NCBI GenBank assembly: GCA_025716855.1
Contig: JAIXMQ010000004.1
Span: forward strand, 496,001 to 560,000
Source of the DNA: Pilaira anomala
Taxonomy: Eukaryota > Mucoromycota > Mucoromycetes > Mucorales > Mucoraceae
Length of the DNA stretch: 64,000 bases
Direction of reading: 5' to 3'
Shown here: piece by piece, positions 1 to 10,428 of the stretch
How positions within the stretch are numbered: the first letter of the stretch is position 1
Layout: every line of letters starts with the position of its first letter
The notes under the pieces: model-generated
What the model was told of the DNA's origin: nothing
Seen by the model: the letters and a program-made list of their open reading frames with translations, nothing else
The model's database searches: none
Translations under genes and position numbers: made by a program

Positions 1-416
1 TAATTAAACTGTTGTTGCTGTTGAATAAGAAGCATATCTAATTCTTTTGCTCTAAGTTTCGCTTCTTCGGTTCTTCTTTTATCTTCTTCGACTTTACTTA
101 ATAAAATGAGACGTAAAAGTTCAGGTTGTGATTGATAATAGACAATAACGTCTTGAAGATCGCAAGCGAGTGGGTTAATTGCTGGATTATTGTTGTCGTT
201 ATTGTTATTATCATTACTGTTTTTGTTAACAGTAGGTAACTGCTGTGTTGACATAGAAACGGATGGAACAGAATTATCCTTCCATAAATTATATTCTTGA
301 GGTTGAGAAAATGAATTGGATTTGTTAATGGGAATAGGTCGGGCAAATGGTAACGATTCATTAGAGTAAAATATGTTGCTATCTTTTGACAATGTTGGGT
401 AACTTAATTCATTCAT
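1..416 (-). CDS. 5' part of a hypothetical protein (runs off the window)
   Basis: An open frame reads from an ATG at 416 to the window edge, giving about 138 residues without a stop. The first 80 residues are polar and low-complexity, rich in Asn, Ser and Pro, with a poly-Asn/Asp stretch. They are followed by a short conserved-looking segment (DLQDVIVYYQSQPELLRLIL) and a charged helix rich in Glu, Lys and Arg that runs into poly-Gln. The helix could form a coiled coil. The rest of the gene lies outside the window, so no function can be given. Frame length, the ATG context and the AT-rich upstream stretch support a real gene. The final in-frame bases at the edge are TA, so a stop or a further codon is equally possible. 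Confidence 0.6.
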   Translation of the reverse strand, partial: MNELSYPTLSKDSNIFYSNESLPFARPIPINKSNSFSQPQEYNLWKDNSVPSVSMSTQQLPTVNKNSNDNNNNDNNNPAINPLACDLQDVIVYYQSQPELLRLILLSKVEEDKRRTEEAKLRAKELDMLLIQQQQQFN

Positions 417-2756
417 ATTTTACGTTTTTTTTTTGGGTTTTCTGAAGAAAAAAAGGGGAAAGAGCGTCTATTAAATAAAATAAAAAGATGAAAAAATCCT
501 TTTCTGTAAATTCCCGCCCTTTTATTTCGAAAGCGAAAAAAGGTGGGTTGTAGAGTGAAACCAGTCAAAGTGGGATCACGCGGGATTTCATTAAGCGTAA
601 TATAAAACCCAGCTTTTACTCAAGCACTGGCACACAGCCAATAAAAGCTACTGATAGTAACTACCAGTCCATTGATTAGATCCCGCTTTATAGTGATTCG
701 TTCCCAAGCGTAAAGAGAGACTTGCTTAAAACAGTTATTCTCAATACAAAATTCCGTATTAACCCGCCATTTAAAATGCGTTTTATGTTGTGAGTTCTCA
801 AACTCAAAATGAAGAGACTGTATCGAATAATTTTTTATCAATGCTCATTTTAAACTTAGCATTAAATTTACTTACTTAATCTTGGCTGTGTAAATTTTGA
901 TAAAATTAGATTTTCATATGAAAGAAAAGAAACCAGGGTTACTTCAGACGGCGAAAAAATAGAACGAAAAAAATGAATCGATTTCTTTTCGCCCTGGGCA
1001 GAAACAGGGTCCTAGAAATTGTTTGTTAAATTTTTATAAATAGTATAACATTTGCCTATTTTACTTATTTATTTTTCTTGAGAAAGCTATTGTCCTACCA
1101 TTTTTCAAATGTATTATCTTTTTTTTTTTTTTTTTTTTTTTGAACATATGTTTATAAAAAAGAATTATTATGAATTAATTGGAGCAACGAACACAAAATA
1201 TATTAAGTAGAACTATAATTTAGACAATGCCTGGACTTCATTTTCATTGTATAAAGTGGTGTTTATACAATAAACGTTTTTTATTGCTCCTTCTTTTATT
1301 CCTCAATCTCGTGTAGGTTTTAAACTATATCTTATATAAAGTTTGACGATTTTTCAGCTTGTATAACCGGAAGGAGAATACTACAGGAAAGGAATACAGA
1401 AGGTGGATTAAAATGTCATCCCATTTTCAAGAAACATTTCTTGAATTCAAGCATCTGAGATCATTACCAGCTACATTTCTATCGCGTTTTACAGCGGGAA
1501 GGTGATTGCCCTTGCACTTTTTTGAGCTCGATCATTGTTTGATCATCTGTTTTAAATGAGCGACACAGAGCTTGCATGTGCTGTGATATTCTCACGGTAT
1601 ATGAAGATTATGCTTATCAAACTTGGACATCTAACATCATGTTGGCTAAAAATCCATTTCTATTTTATTTATTAAAAAAGACAATATTTAATAATGCTAC
1701 GTCAAAATATATAAAACGTGATATGATGACTTAACAATCAGTCTATTGTAAAGATATTATCAAAAGAACGCCAGATAAAAATCAACCAAGTTAAAGCCGT
1801 ATAATTGACCTATTAAATTCAGATATATATATATATATATTTATATTTTGAATAGATAATGTCTCAACACTTTAGTTATGGAACATAACTTTAACAGCCA
1901 AACATTTGAGAATTTATAATTCTTATTCACACAAACATCCATTAAAAGTCCGTGCCCCGTGTCTTTTACTTCGTTGTAACGTACCCCATTTACTACTTTA
2001 GTAGAATATTAGAATCATGCCGAAAAAAAGGGTCCAGCTGGTTTTTCAAATTGACGGGTAACATAATCACTATTGTGCCAGTTGCTCCGGTACATAACGC
2101 AGAGATTTTGCTATAATACTTACTATTCTTACATACTTTCTAGGTGCCATTACGCAATAGTTTTATTGGAACAACATTCCGCGGATCCATTTTTATCACA
2201 AGTTTATACACTGAAATTTAAATGGAACGAACAATTTCCCCAAAACAGCTTTTAGTACAACGCCATTATTTTCAAGCCCAAATCATTTGATCCTACCTAT
2301 TTATTGCATTCTATATGAGTGTATGTTATCTCTTTTATTTTTACTATTTGTAGTCGATTAGCTTATTTCTACTAATAGCTGATTCGTATAATACATACAG
2401 AATTTAATTGAGGTTAGAGTAGTACACATCATGGTTCAAGAAGATTAGTTTTATTTTACTTCTTCACTTGAACTAAAATAGTCCGATTCTTTTTGTTTCA
2501 ATCGATAGTTATTATGTAATCATTTTACTGCAACAAAAAGCATTATGGTAACACATTACAGCTAACGGTGCTTGAACTTTATCGCTAAGTAAAAAAGGTG
2601 TGTATGAAATCTGCTAGTTCCATTGAACTTGAATAAAATTTGGGGAAGAGCGGCAGTGATCCAGTTACTGCCAGAATTTCGAAGTAGAAAATAGAACAAA
2701 ATCAAAATTGACTCAATTAAAAAATAGCTTTGGCACTTTTAAAATTGGAGCATTTA
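417..2756. other. gene-poor AT-rich stretch
   Basis: No convincing gene is seen. The first 150 bp are probably the promoter of the minus-strand gene ending at 416. A 73-codon minus-strand frame at 620-841 has no recognisable motif and may be chance or a decayed element. A poly-T run lies near 1122-1141 and a short AT repeat near 1826-1841. Confidence 0.5.
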
Positions 2757-3125
2757 TTAAAAGTGAATTTTATCTCGGCAGTAACTGATATGTCGCTTAG
2801 AATGGCTGCAAAAAGCACGAAGTTTACTTACACAGACATTGTTGCAGGCGTCAGTAATTCTTTGAGATAAAGTCTGTTTGGTCATTAGGTTTTCACGCTT
2901 CATCTTACTCTTTACAAGAGCCTAGAAGCTCTCAATTGCGCTCAGCTCTGGGGAATACGGAGGCAAATGCATGACTCTGTAGCCTCTGCATTTGATCTTT
3001 CTTATCATGGGATAGGATTCGTGAATGGTGAAGTTATCCATAACAAAATAAGATTCCTTTAAATTTTTGTCCAAATCCATGATGTCAATCAGTTCGTTCA
3101 TAAACTTTAGATATGTACGACATAA
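2757..3125 (-). pseudogene. Tc1/mariner-family transposase relic (C-terminal half)
   Basis: The minus strand reads as the C-terminal catalytic half of a Tc1/mariner/IS630-type DDE transposase. It shows a VMDN block with the second catalytic Asp, then RGYRVMHLPPYSPELSAIES. The residue that should be Trp right after this block is a TAG stop. After the stop the frame continues as transposase-like sequence to a TAA at 2757. Upstream the match fades near 3125, so the N-terminal half and first Asp are missing. This is a dead fragment. Its sequence differs from the palindrome-associated mariner family further along the window, so it belongs to another subfamily. Confidence 0.75.
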
Positions 3126-3500
3126 AAATGCGACGAACTACTTTTTCATTTCGAGACACTTTTGCTTAGACACCTTTTTTTTTTATATGTATATAGATGG
3201 AGACAATTTATGGTTGCCTCAATCCTACTTCTTTATTAATATATCTATCCCAAAACAATTTAGAATGAGTGTAGTATCAAGCAGAAGTTAATATCCAAAA
3301 TATAAAACTATAAAAATTTAAAAACAAAAAACAAGATGAGATCAGACTAGCTGATTATAAAGAACGCACCTATCCTCGATAATAAATTACCTTTAAACAA
3401 ATAAATAAATAAATAAATAACCCCCCCCCCCGCCAGTCCAACATCTTATGTTCAGTAAAGGTTGCTAGGTATCCTAGCGTCCTAGCAAAAAAAAAAAAAA

Positions 3501-3830
3501 AGTCTGAATCTAAAAACCATCTGCACACATTTGATAATGTACCGATCTATACCTCAGATGTTATCACTAGCTTGATTGAAATGAAAGGCTATAGAACTAT
3601 ATATCTTCCCCCATATTCCCCCCTGAGCTCAATTTTATTGAAAACTTCTGGTCCATTGTCAAGAATTCGGTCAAACGAAATACCTTTACGGAAACAGAAG
3701 ATTTGAAAACCAGAGTTGCCGAAGCCAGTGGAAGTGTTAGTAGAAAGACCCTCTACAACATCGCCATCATTCTGTTAATAATTTTGAAAAATGCTTTAAT
3801 AAAAAACCACACTAATAATCTTTTAAGAAC
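3501..3830 (+). pseudogene. second Tc1/mariner transposase relic, opposite orientation
   Basis: The plus strand carries another DDE C-terminal fragment. A DNVPIYTSDVI block is followed by KGYRTIYLPPYSP, then a one-base frameshift in the C-run around 3617-3622. The frame then continues as ELNFIENFWSIVKNSVKR and a Glu/Lys/Thr-rich tail. The Glu of the catalytic ENFW block is kept, but the N-terminal half is absent. It points away from the relic at 2757-3125 and is clearly different in sequence, so the two are probably independent insertions rather than halves of one element. Confidence 0.7.
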
Positions 3831-4836
3831 GAACTTTTCAAATGTAAAAACGAAGTTTGGGGTGGAGCCCCTGTATCTATAACCATACTACTGGGGACAA
3901 TTTTCGCTGACGGTGTTATGTATTGACATTTCGTTGAAAAAGCCTACTTCAGCCATACGTAAGAAAAAAAAGAAAAATAGATGGCAAAAAATTTCAAATA
4001 AATGAAAGGGTAGGTACAGCGCACTTTTTGAGTTAATTGAGTTCAATGATGAATTGTTTGGACCGGTTTCTCATACTTTTCTCAACCATGGACCGAACAT
4101 TGCTATATATATAATTTCCAAAGAAGGTATCCCAGATAATATGGCAGAACCCCACCCTTGAATCCATTGATCGCACTCGGTTCATTTTTTACAAGCAGTA
4201 TTTTATTAATAACCAATCACCTTCTCAAAAATGATCCAACAATTCAGTATCTGTATACTTCAGCATTATCCCATCATCAAATCGACTTTAATTATATAAG
4301 GATATACCATTTACATTGATATATCTTCAACTCAGAGAATACGATATGCTAATGACACTCGCAAATACACTTAATCAACAACTGTTGGAAAAGCAGTTAA
4401 CGATGAAAAATCTAGAACTCTCACAATGAAAAAGGAAATATGACAATGATTCATTTACTGCAAAACCCTCATCTAGTAAAAAAAAAAAAAAATGCGACTG
4501 TCGCATCACTAACGTTATCCACAGCCACTACTAAAGTTGATAAAAATAATAACATGTATAAAGCAGCCATAAAATTTGTCGTTGAATTTAAGCAAAAGAA
4601 AGTGAGAGAAGAGTATAAAAAGAATGGGTCGCTTGTCTGAAAAACACCAGGAAAGCCAGAACAAACAAATTCTGATAGTTCAAATTAAACAGCTTTGGTA
4701 TTATTATTAGTATTTTTGAACACTAGTATAGTTATTTTTATTGAATAGCAATATCTGTCTTGTTCAAAATCCTTTGTTATATTCATGTTTATTTACTTGT
4801 TTCATTATTTGCGCTACTTATATCAAATACCACATC
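3831..4836. other. intergenic, no supported gene
   Basis: AT-rich DNA with no clear gene. A 66-codon plus-strand frame at 4440-4640 contains a Lys-rich helix-like segment but no known motif. It may be a further decayed element. Confidence 0.4.
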
Positions 4837-5406
4837 TTACACACGACTTTTTTGCTTCTTTCGGCTTGTTTCACTTGAGGAGGAGGAGGTGGCGGGCATT
4901 GAAGGCAGTAAGGGCCTCTCTAAACAGGTATCAAGCCAAGAAGAATCATCGTTATTATCTGCATGGAGGATATTCACAACAACATTCAGCACATCTTTCA
5001 CAATCTCACAACAAACCCAAGAATACAAGATGGCTGGTAATACTGTCGAACCAAATTTTTCTATTTTGCTGCTGATCTCGATCTTTTTGCCACGGGAAAC
5101 ACGAGAAACATAAGTACTAGGTCTATCTAATTCGACCATGGTACACGACAATCCGGAATGTAAAATACCAACAGTATGAATCACGGTTGATCGGTTATCA
5201 TAGCCAATCGCTTTGAGCGATGCATCCATCAAGTCTTTGAGCATTCTAGGCAATTTAATGAATCCGTCCTTCATGAAATTGGTGTTATAATCTTCTTCAA
5301 TTTTGGGTTTTGTCTCACTACCACCAAACTCCAATGGTAAATTGTGGACATTATCATACTGCCGGAACGCAAGATCACATTTATGACCGTAGGCGAGACG
5401 AGACAT
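4837..5406 (-). CDS. lineage-type hypothetical protein, 189 aa
   Basis: Intronless frame from an ATG at 5406. The start resembles a long family of unnamed Mucoromycota proteins as I remember it (inference): a CDLAF strand, then LEFGGSETKP, then a KLPRMLKDLMDASLKAIG helix, then VGILHSGLSCTMVELDRPSTY and a second helix. The spacing of Asp (residue 11), Glu (about 27) and Glu-x-Lys (about 31-33) is loosely like a PD-(D/E)xK nuclease core, but a conserved Asp-Glu-x-Lys triad is not certain. The tail is Ser-rich and basic (RKKQK). The protein may be a 5'-truncated member of the family. It is flanked by gene-poor, transposon-rich DNA, as expected for an expanded accessory family. Confidence 0.5.
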   Translation of the reverse strand: MSRLAYGHKCDLAFRQYDNVHNLPLEFGGSETKPKIEEDYNTNFMKDGFIKLPRMLKDLMDASLKAIGYDNRSTVIHTVGILHSGLSCTMVELDRPSTYVSRVSRGKKIEISSKIEKFGSTVLPAILYSWVCCEIVKDVLNVVVNILHADNNDDSSWLDTCLERPLLPSMPATSSSSSETSRKKQKSRV

Positions 5407-6550
5407 GTTTGATGTGACCAGACATGTTCATATATTATTTTGCTCACATATTTACATCATATACACAATCACTACCACTTGATCTATTATCCACCGATTA
5501 CTAATAGACATTCGTTCTACTAAGTTCTATATACTATCGTTCAGTAATACTGATCCGGTAAATAGTAACATGGATTGTCCGTTAACATTGACAAGTTCTG
5601 GTTATTCTACTTTACTATACTAACAGGAACATGGATCAATGTGACACGATGATTGGTATTGTTCTTCCTGCATTAATAACAAGCACGGACCTGAATAATG
5701 ATTTGCACTCAGTTTTGACATGTATACATATAGTCCCTCCATATTTTTGTAAATAATCTTGTTTTGTATCTAATTATTTTATAGTTCCTTTACTATTTTC
5801 GTATTCAATCTATATTCTATAGCTCGTGGAGGGAGAGCCTCACAAACGTCAAAGACAACAATAAAGTTTCTTTTTTTTTTTTTTTTTTTTTTTTTTATCA
5901 ATAAAAATATTAAAATGAACCATATACGTCATCCGAAGTATACGCCATCATTTTTTCATCCCATTCCTTTGTTTATTTTCTCCACAAAAAATGAGTAATA
6001 TGCCAATTTTAATGTTACTCAACAAAATTATATCTTGTGTAGCCATTACGTAAGATACGAAAAGCAACCAAGCATTTTTTCTTTTTTGTTCGCAAAGATT
6101 TTTAAGCAAAGTATTTACCATTAAAAACCATGTTCTGATTTACAATTAATACATTTAATCACTATTATCTTAAACTCTTTTTTTTTTAAAAATTAAAAAT
6201 GTCGATCACTTTTCCAATTAATGACAAAGTCAAAGTCAGTTAAAAGATCGAAGTAATAATAAAAATCCTACATGTTCCATTTGCGATTTGGCTTCTATAT
6301 CTCCTCTATTTTCAGAGCCTACAGCTATTTTCAAGTAGCAAGAATACTAGTTAAATCTTCTTATAAAAAAACATCTATCATCCTCTGTCAAACCATGATT
6401 AAATATAGATTTACTTCATATTACGATAAAAATAATGAAGCCGACGTTTTCAATCTCAATTATGTAAAAAAAAATCTCAATTGTATGAAGCAGTCTCGAT
6501 CTCAAGTGTAATCATTGTAATTGTTGTTTTGCTGCATTCCAGAGTATAAC
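5407..6550. other. intergenic region
   Basis: Contains the presumed promoter of the minus-strand gene ending at 5406, a long poly-T near 5871-5896 and the upstream region of the methyltransferase gene. A 79-codon plus-strand frame (6272-6511) lacks any motif and is probably chance. Confidence 0.4.
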
Positions 6551-7528
6551 ATGAGCGAATCAACCAAACCCAAAAGTAGAGACGATGGCGCTAGAATTTT
6601 TATTGACGACGATCGTTTAAATCAATTAGTTGAAAGAGCCCAAGAGATCATTTCGAAAGATAATACCGAAGTCCCTACTTTTTGGACCAGTAAATACAAG
6701 AAAGAAGCTGCCAAAAATTGGGATCTCTTTTATAAACGTAACACCACAAAGTTTTTCAAAGGTTAGATTACATTATATATTCAAAATGTATACCATGAGA
6801 CTGATCTTTGTCTTTTCTTTTGTTTGCAATTAGATCGTCATTGGACAGATAGTGAATTTCCTGAGCTTGGAGATCAGACGAAGGAACAAAAATGTTTAGA
6901 AGTTGGTTGTGGTGTTGGTAACTTTGTTTTCCCTCTCTTAGCTGACAACCCATCCTTATTCATGTATGCTTGTGACTTTTCTAAGCGTGCTGTTGATATG
7001 GTAAAGTCAAATGAAAGCTACGATGAATCTCGTTGTAAAGCATTTGTTTGCGATCTTACTGTCGATAAATTGACTGATAATATTCCAGAAAATAGTCTTG
7101 ACTTGGTAAGGATTATGTTCAGTAACTTCATGACAGAAAAAAACAGGATGAACTAAGATTTTAAATAGGTTTCCGCCATTTTTGTATTCTCTGCTATTCC
7201 TCCGGAAAAAATGCATATTGCAATCAAAAATATCTACAATGTTTTAAAGCCTGGAGGACTTGTTATTTTCCGTGATTATGGTATTTATGATGAAGCACAG
7301 ATCAAATTCAGCAAGTCTTCAGATAAACGCTTGGAAAATAACTTCTATGTACGACATGATGGTACAATGAGTTATTTCTTTTCAAAAGAAGAACTCCAAA
7401 CTAGATTTCAAGATGAAGGCTTTAATGCCAAAGAATGTCAATATGTATACCGTGAAACAACAAATCGAAGTATAGAAATGAGAATTGATAGAATTTTTGT
7501 ACAAGGCAAATTTGAAAAGCCATCATAG
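6551..7528 (+). CDS. METTL6: tRNA N3-methylcytidine methyltransferase, METTL2/6/8 (Trm140/141) family
   Basis: Three exons (6551-6761, 6834-7105, 7169-7528) join in phase. The N-terminal exon holds the WTSKYKKEAAKNWDLFYKRN block and continues into RHWTDSEF, both typical of the METTL6 family. The SAM-binding motif is LEVGCGVGNFVFPLL, followed by the acidic strand YACDFSKRAVDMVK. The third exon supplies FSAIPPEKM, LKPGGLVIFRDYG, NFYVRHDGTMSYFF and a C-terminal RIFVQGKFEKP, matching the family to its end. Family members methylate C32 in tRNA anticodon loops, usually serine tRNAs for METTL6, often together with seryl-tRNA synthetase. The start was chosen because the preceding in-frame region shows no conservation. 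METTL6 versus METTL2/8 is an inference from the short N-terminus. Confidence 0.88.
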
Positions 7529-8914
7529 GCATAGATAAACTAATTGGTTCGATAATAAAATCGCTCGAGTATTATATGTTTTAAGCTTCATACAATTCCA
7601 TTGGCATTTTGTTAGATTATTGTTATTCGTTTCTCACTCTTCTGTTCAATATATAAATTGATTTACAAAGAATGAAGAGTTATGCTCCATATTTGAGAGT
7701 ATTAGAAGAGCACTATTAGTCTAAGTTCCATTTCATCACTAGTACATATCGTGTAAGAGTAGATAAAACTGTATGCACCTCCAGCATTTTTTTTTTTTTA
7801 AATTTTATGAGCTGTTACTAAACGTAGTATGATGTAGTAGCTACTACCTACCAAATATTAATATATAATAGAACAAGTTCTATTGTGCGTAAAACAAATG
7901 AAAACCCATATCGTAATGATTAAAAGTATTATTTTTATAAATGTTTAAGTATCAAAGACGTGCTCACTAAATATACTTTTTGGCATTTATTTGATCCGAA
8001 AAAAAACATGAAAAAAAGGTTGAGTATTTATATAAGTTTTAAAGAAAACGTCATATATACTTACTTGAAATATTTAGCTAGTGACTAATCAACAACTTTG
8101 GAGAACGTTGTAACAGGAAAGCGTCCTTTTGCAGAAAGTTATCATAAAGTGCAATTTTAAGTTCTGCCAATAGTTACATCAATAATGATCTATCTAACAA
8201 TAACGAGAAAAATGTAATTCTTGTAAGAAGACTACCGCCGGTTCTTTATCCTTTATGATATTTTAGATCAGCCAGCTACATCTACATATATTTACTACTT
8301 TTACGATCAAGGATTTATCAAAAAGCACTCGTAAGCTAATGTTTTGTTGAAGTTTGTTTTATAAAGGACAAGACTGACTTCTCATATCTTCTTTCAACGT
8401 CGTCCTATATCATAAAAAAATTAAACAAGATCGAATTTAATTTGAGAAGAGATCATTTTATGTACATCCTTTTGTTACTGTCTTTAACTTAATATGAATC
8501 TTACATCTTTGTTATAGTTATAGTCTTTAATGATATGTCTTTACAACAATGTCCGGCCCGACGAAGTTACCTTTCATAAATCACCTGATAACGTCCGGAG
8601 TGCAGGAAGTTGTATCGGGATCTTAAAAATAACGTTTTGGTGTTTCGAACAGCATGTACCAGTGTAGTCTTTCTCTTTCCCCCTCAACGGTAATCCTTAC
8701 GTACGTATGAATAAAATCGAATACATCCAAGCATAGTCCATCACTACAAAGAGTATCAATGGAATATAATCTTGGATGAACGAAAAAAAAGTGGATAATA
8801 CAAGAAAAAAAAACTAACCTTTTAACTTTTTTTTTTAAATTATATACATATTTTTTTCCCATTCAATAACAATTCAATTATCAACATCAAACTATTTTTC
8901 GATATGAACAGACC
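7529..8914. other. intergenic; likely promoter and 5' UTR of eL13 at the right end
   Basis: No gene is seen over 1.38 kb. Just before the eL13 ATG the sequence ends in a pyrimidine-rich stretch and an AACAG that could be a 3' splice site. A 5'-UTR intron, common in ribosomal protein genes, would also remove a 6-codon upstream ATG at 8904 that otherwise overlaps the start. Confidence 0.4.
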
Positions 8915-9699
8915 ATGGTTTTGAAGCACAACAATCAATTGCCTAACCAGCATTTCCGCAAGCAATGGGACCGTCGTGTTAAGACTTGGTTCGATCAAGC
9001 CGGTCGCAAGAAGTCTAGAAGAATCGCACGTGTCCAAAAGGCCGGTCGTATTGCTCCCAGACCTATTGACGGTCTCCTCCGTCCTGCTGTCCGTTGTCCC
9101 ACTGTCCGTTACAACATGAAGTTGAGATCCGGTCGTGGTTTCACTCTTGAAGAACTCAAGGTAAATATTATATTTTTAGAGATAGAAAGAGACAGAGAGA
9201 GAAAGAGTAAAGTATTAAACATTTTTGGGACAATTTTTAATAGGAAGCTGGTGTCCGTCGTAAGGAAGCTCGCTCCATTGGTATTGCTGTTGACCACCGT
9301 CGTCGCAACAAGTCCAACGAGTCTCTCGAACTTAACGTTCAACGCTTGAAGGCCTACAAGGCTAAGCTCATCGTTTTCCCCCGTAAGGCTGGTAAGGCCA
9401 AGAAGGGAGATTCCGAAGCTGCTGAAGTCGCTTCTGCTGTCCAACTCCGTGGTGCTCTCTTCCCTGTTGAGCAAGTCGCTGCTGCTCCTGAAGCTCGTGC
9501 CATCACTGCTGAAGAGAAGTCCAAGAGCGCTTACATGACTCTCCGTTATGCTCGTTCTGCTGCCCGTACTCTCGGTGCCCGTGATAAGCGTGCCCGTGAT
9601 AAGGCTGAGGAGGAGGCCAACAAGGTAAGATCAAATTAAATTCGAGATTTATTTATTCAGACTTATTAACATACTTTTATAATTTTATAGAAGAAATAA
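8915..9699 (+). CDS. RPL13: 60S ribosomal protein eL13
   Basis: Three exons (8915-9160, 9244-9624, 9691-9699) encode 211 residues. The last exon holds only two lysine codons and the stop. The N-terminus [18 protein letters not shown] and the segments [21 protein letters not shown] and VRCPTVRYN are diagnostic of eL13, as is the internal [20 protein letters not shown]. Length matches the family (about 200-211 aa). Codon use is strongly biased (CGT for Arg, AAG for Lys, CTC for Leu), unlike neighbouring genes and as expected for very high expression. The protein is a structural part of the large ribosomal subunit. Confidence 0.97.
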
Positions 9700-9986
9700 A
9701 TTCTCTCAAAGCCAGCCAATCTACCAGTTTAATCGTATTCCAAATAAAAAGACTGACGATACGTTATACATAAAAAATATGGAAAATTACCCAAAAATAT
9801 AAATTATTATTTTGTTTTAAGTTTTGCTTTTAATAAGTGCGGAAACCTTGTGTATATGTGATTGAGTGGGTATATGTATGTACTCTTTTTTTTTTTTTTA
9901 GCATTAGGGTAATACAATTAGATGAAGTAGACATCCATCATAGAGACGGCAAAATTGAGTTATTTATTATTTTAAACAGAAAAATA

Positions 9987-10394
9987 TTACCAACCACTAG
10001 CTTGTCCATCACCTCTTGGATCACTACCGGCAGCAAGCACACGAAGTCCAGTTCTGGTATCAATATTTGAACGAATAATTTGACCGCGGCCAAACATAGC
10101 ACGTTCATGATTAACGAGATGATAACAGATATGTCCCTTAGATTCAAGTCCTGCAATTGCTTCCTTTGTCACACCTTCTTCTACATAGATAACAGAATGC
10201 TGAACTTCGGTGAATGAATAAGCGCCACCCACCAATCCAGGGCTTCCTTTAGGAGGAGCAATACAAATTCTAGGAAGATCGAGAGCATGTTGAGGATTTG
10301 AATCATAATGCTTCATATTTAAAATGACTTGAACTTGACCTTGAGGTTGCATAAAGGCACCCATCACTGATTTTTTTTTTTTTTTTAGAAAGTT

Positions 10395-10428
<34 letters not shown>

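Noticed and set aside
2662..2787. An 11-bp inverted pair (CAGTTACTGCC / GGCAGTAACTG) that might be transposon TIRs
   Set aside because: The right member lies inside the transposase relic's coding frame and no TA or other duplication borders the pair, so it is not a convincing element end.
6272..6511. 79-codon frame before the METTL6-like gene as an upstream exon
   Set aside because: No conserved N-terminal part of the family is missing, and the frame has no motif or good donor linking it to 6551.
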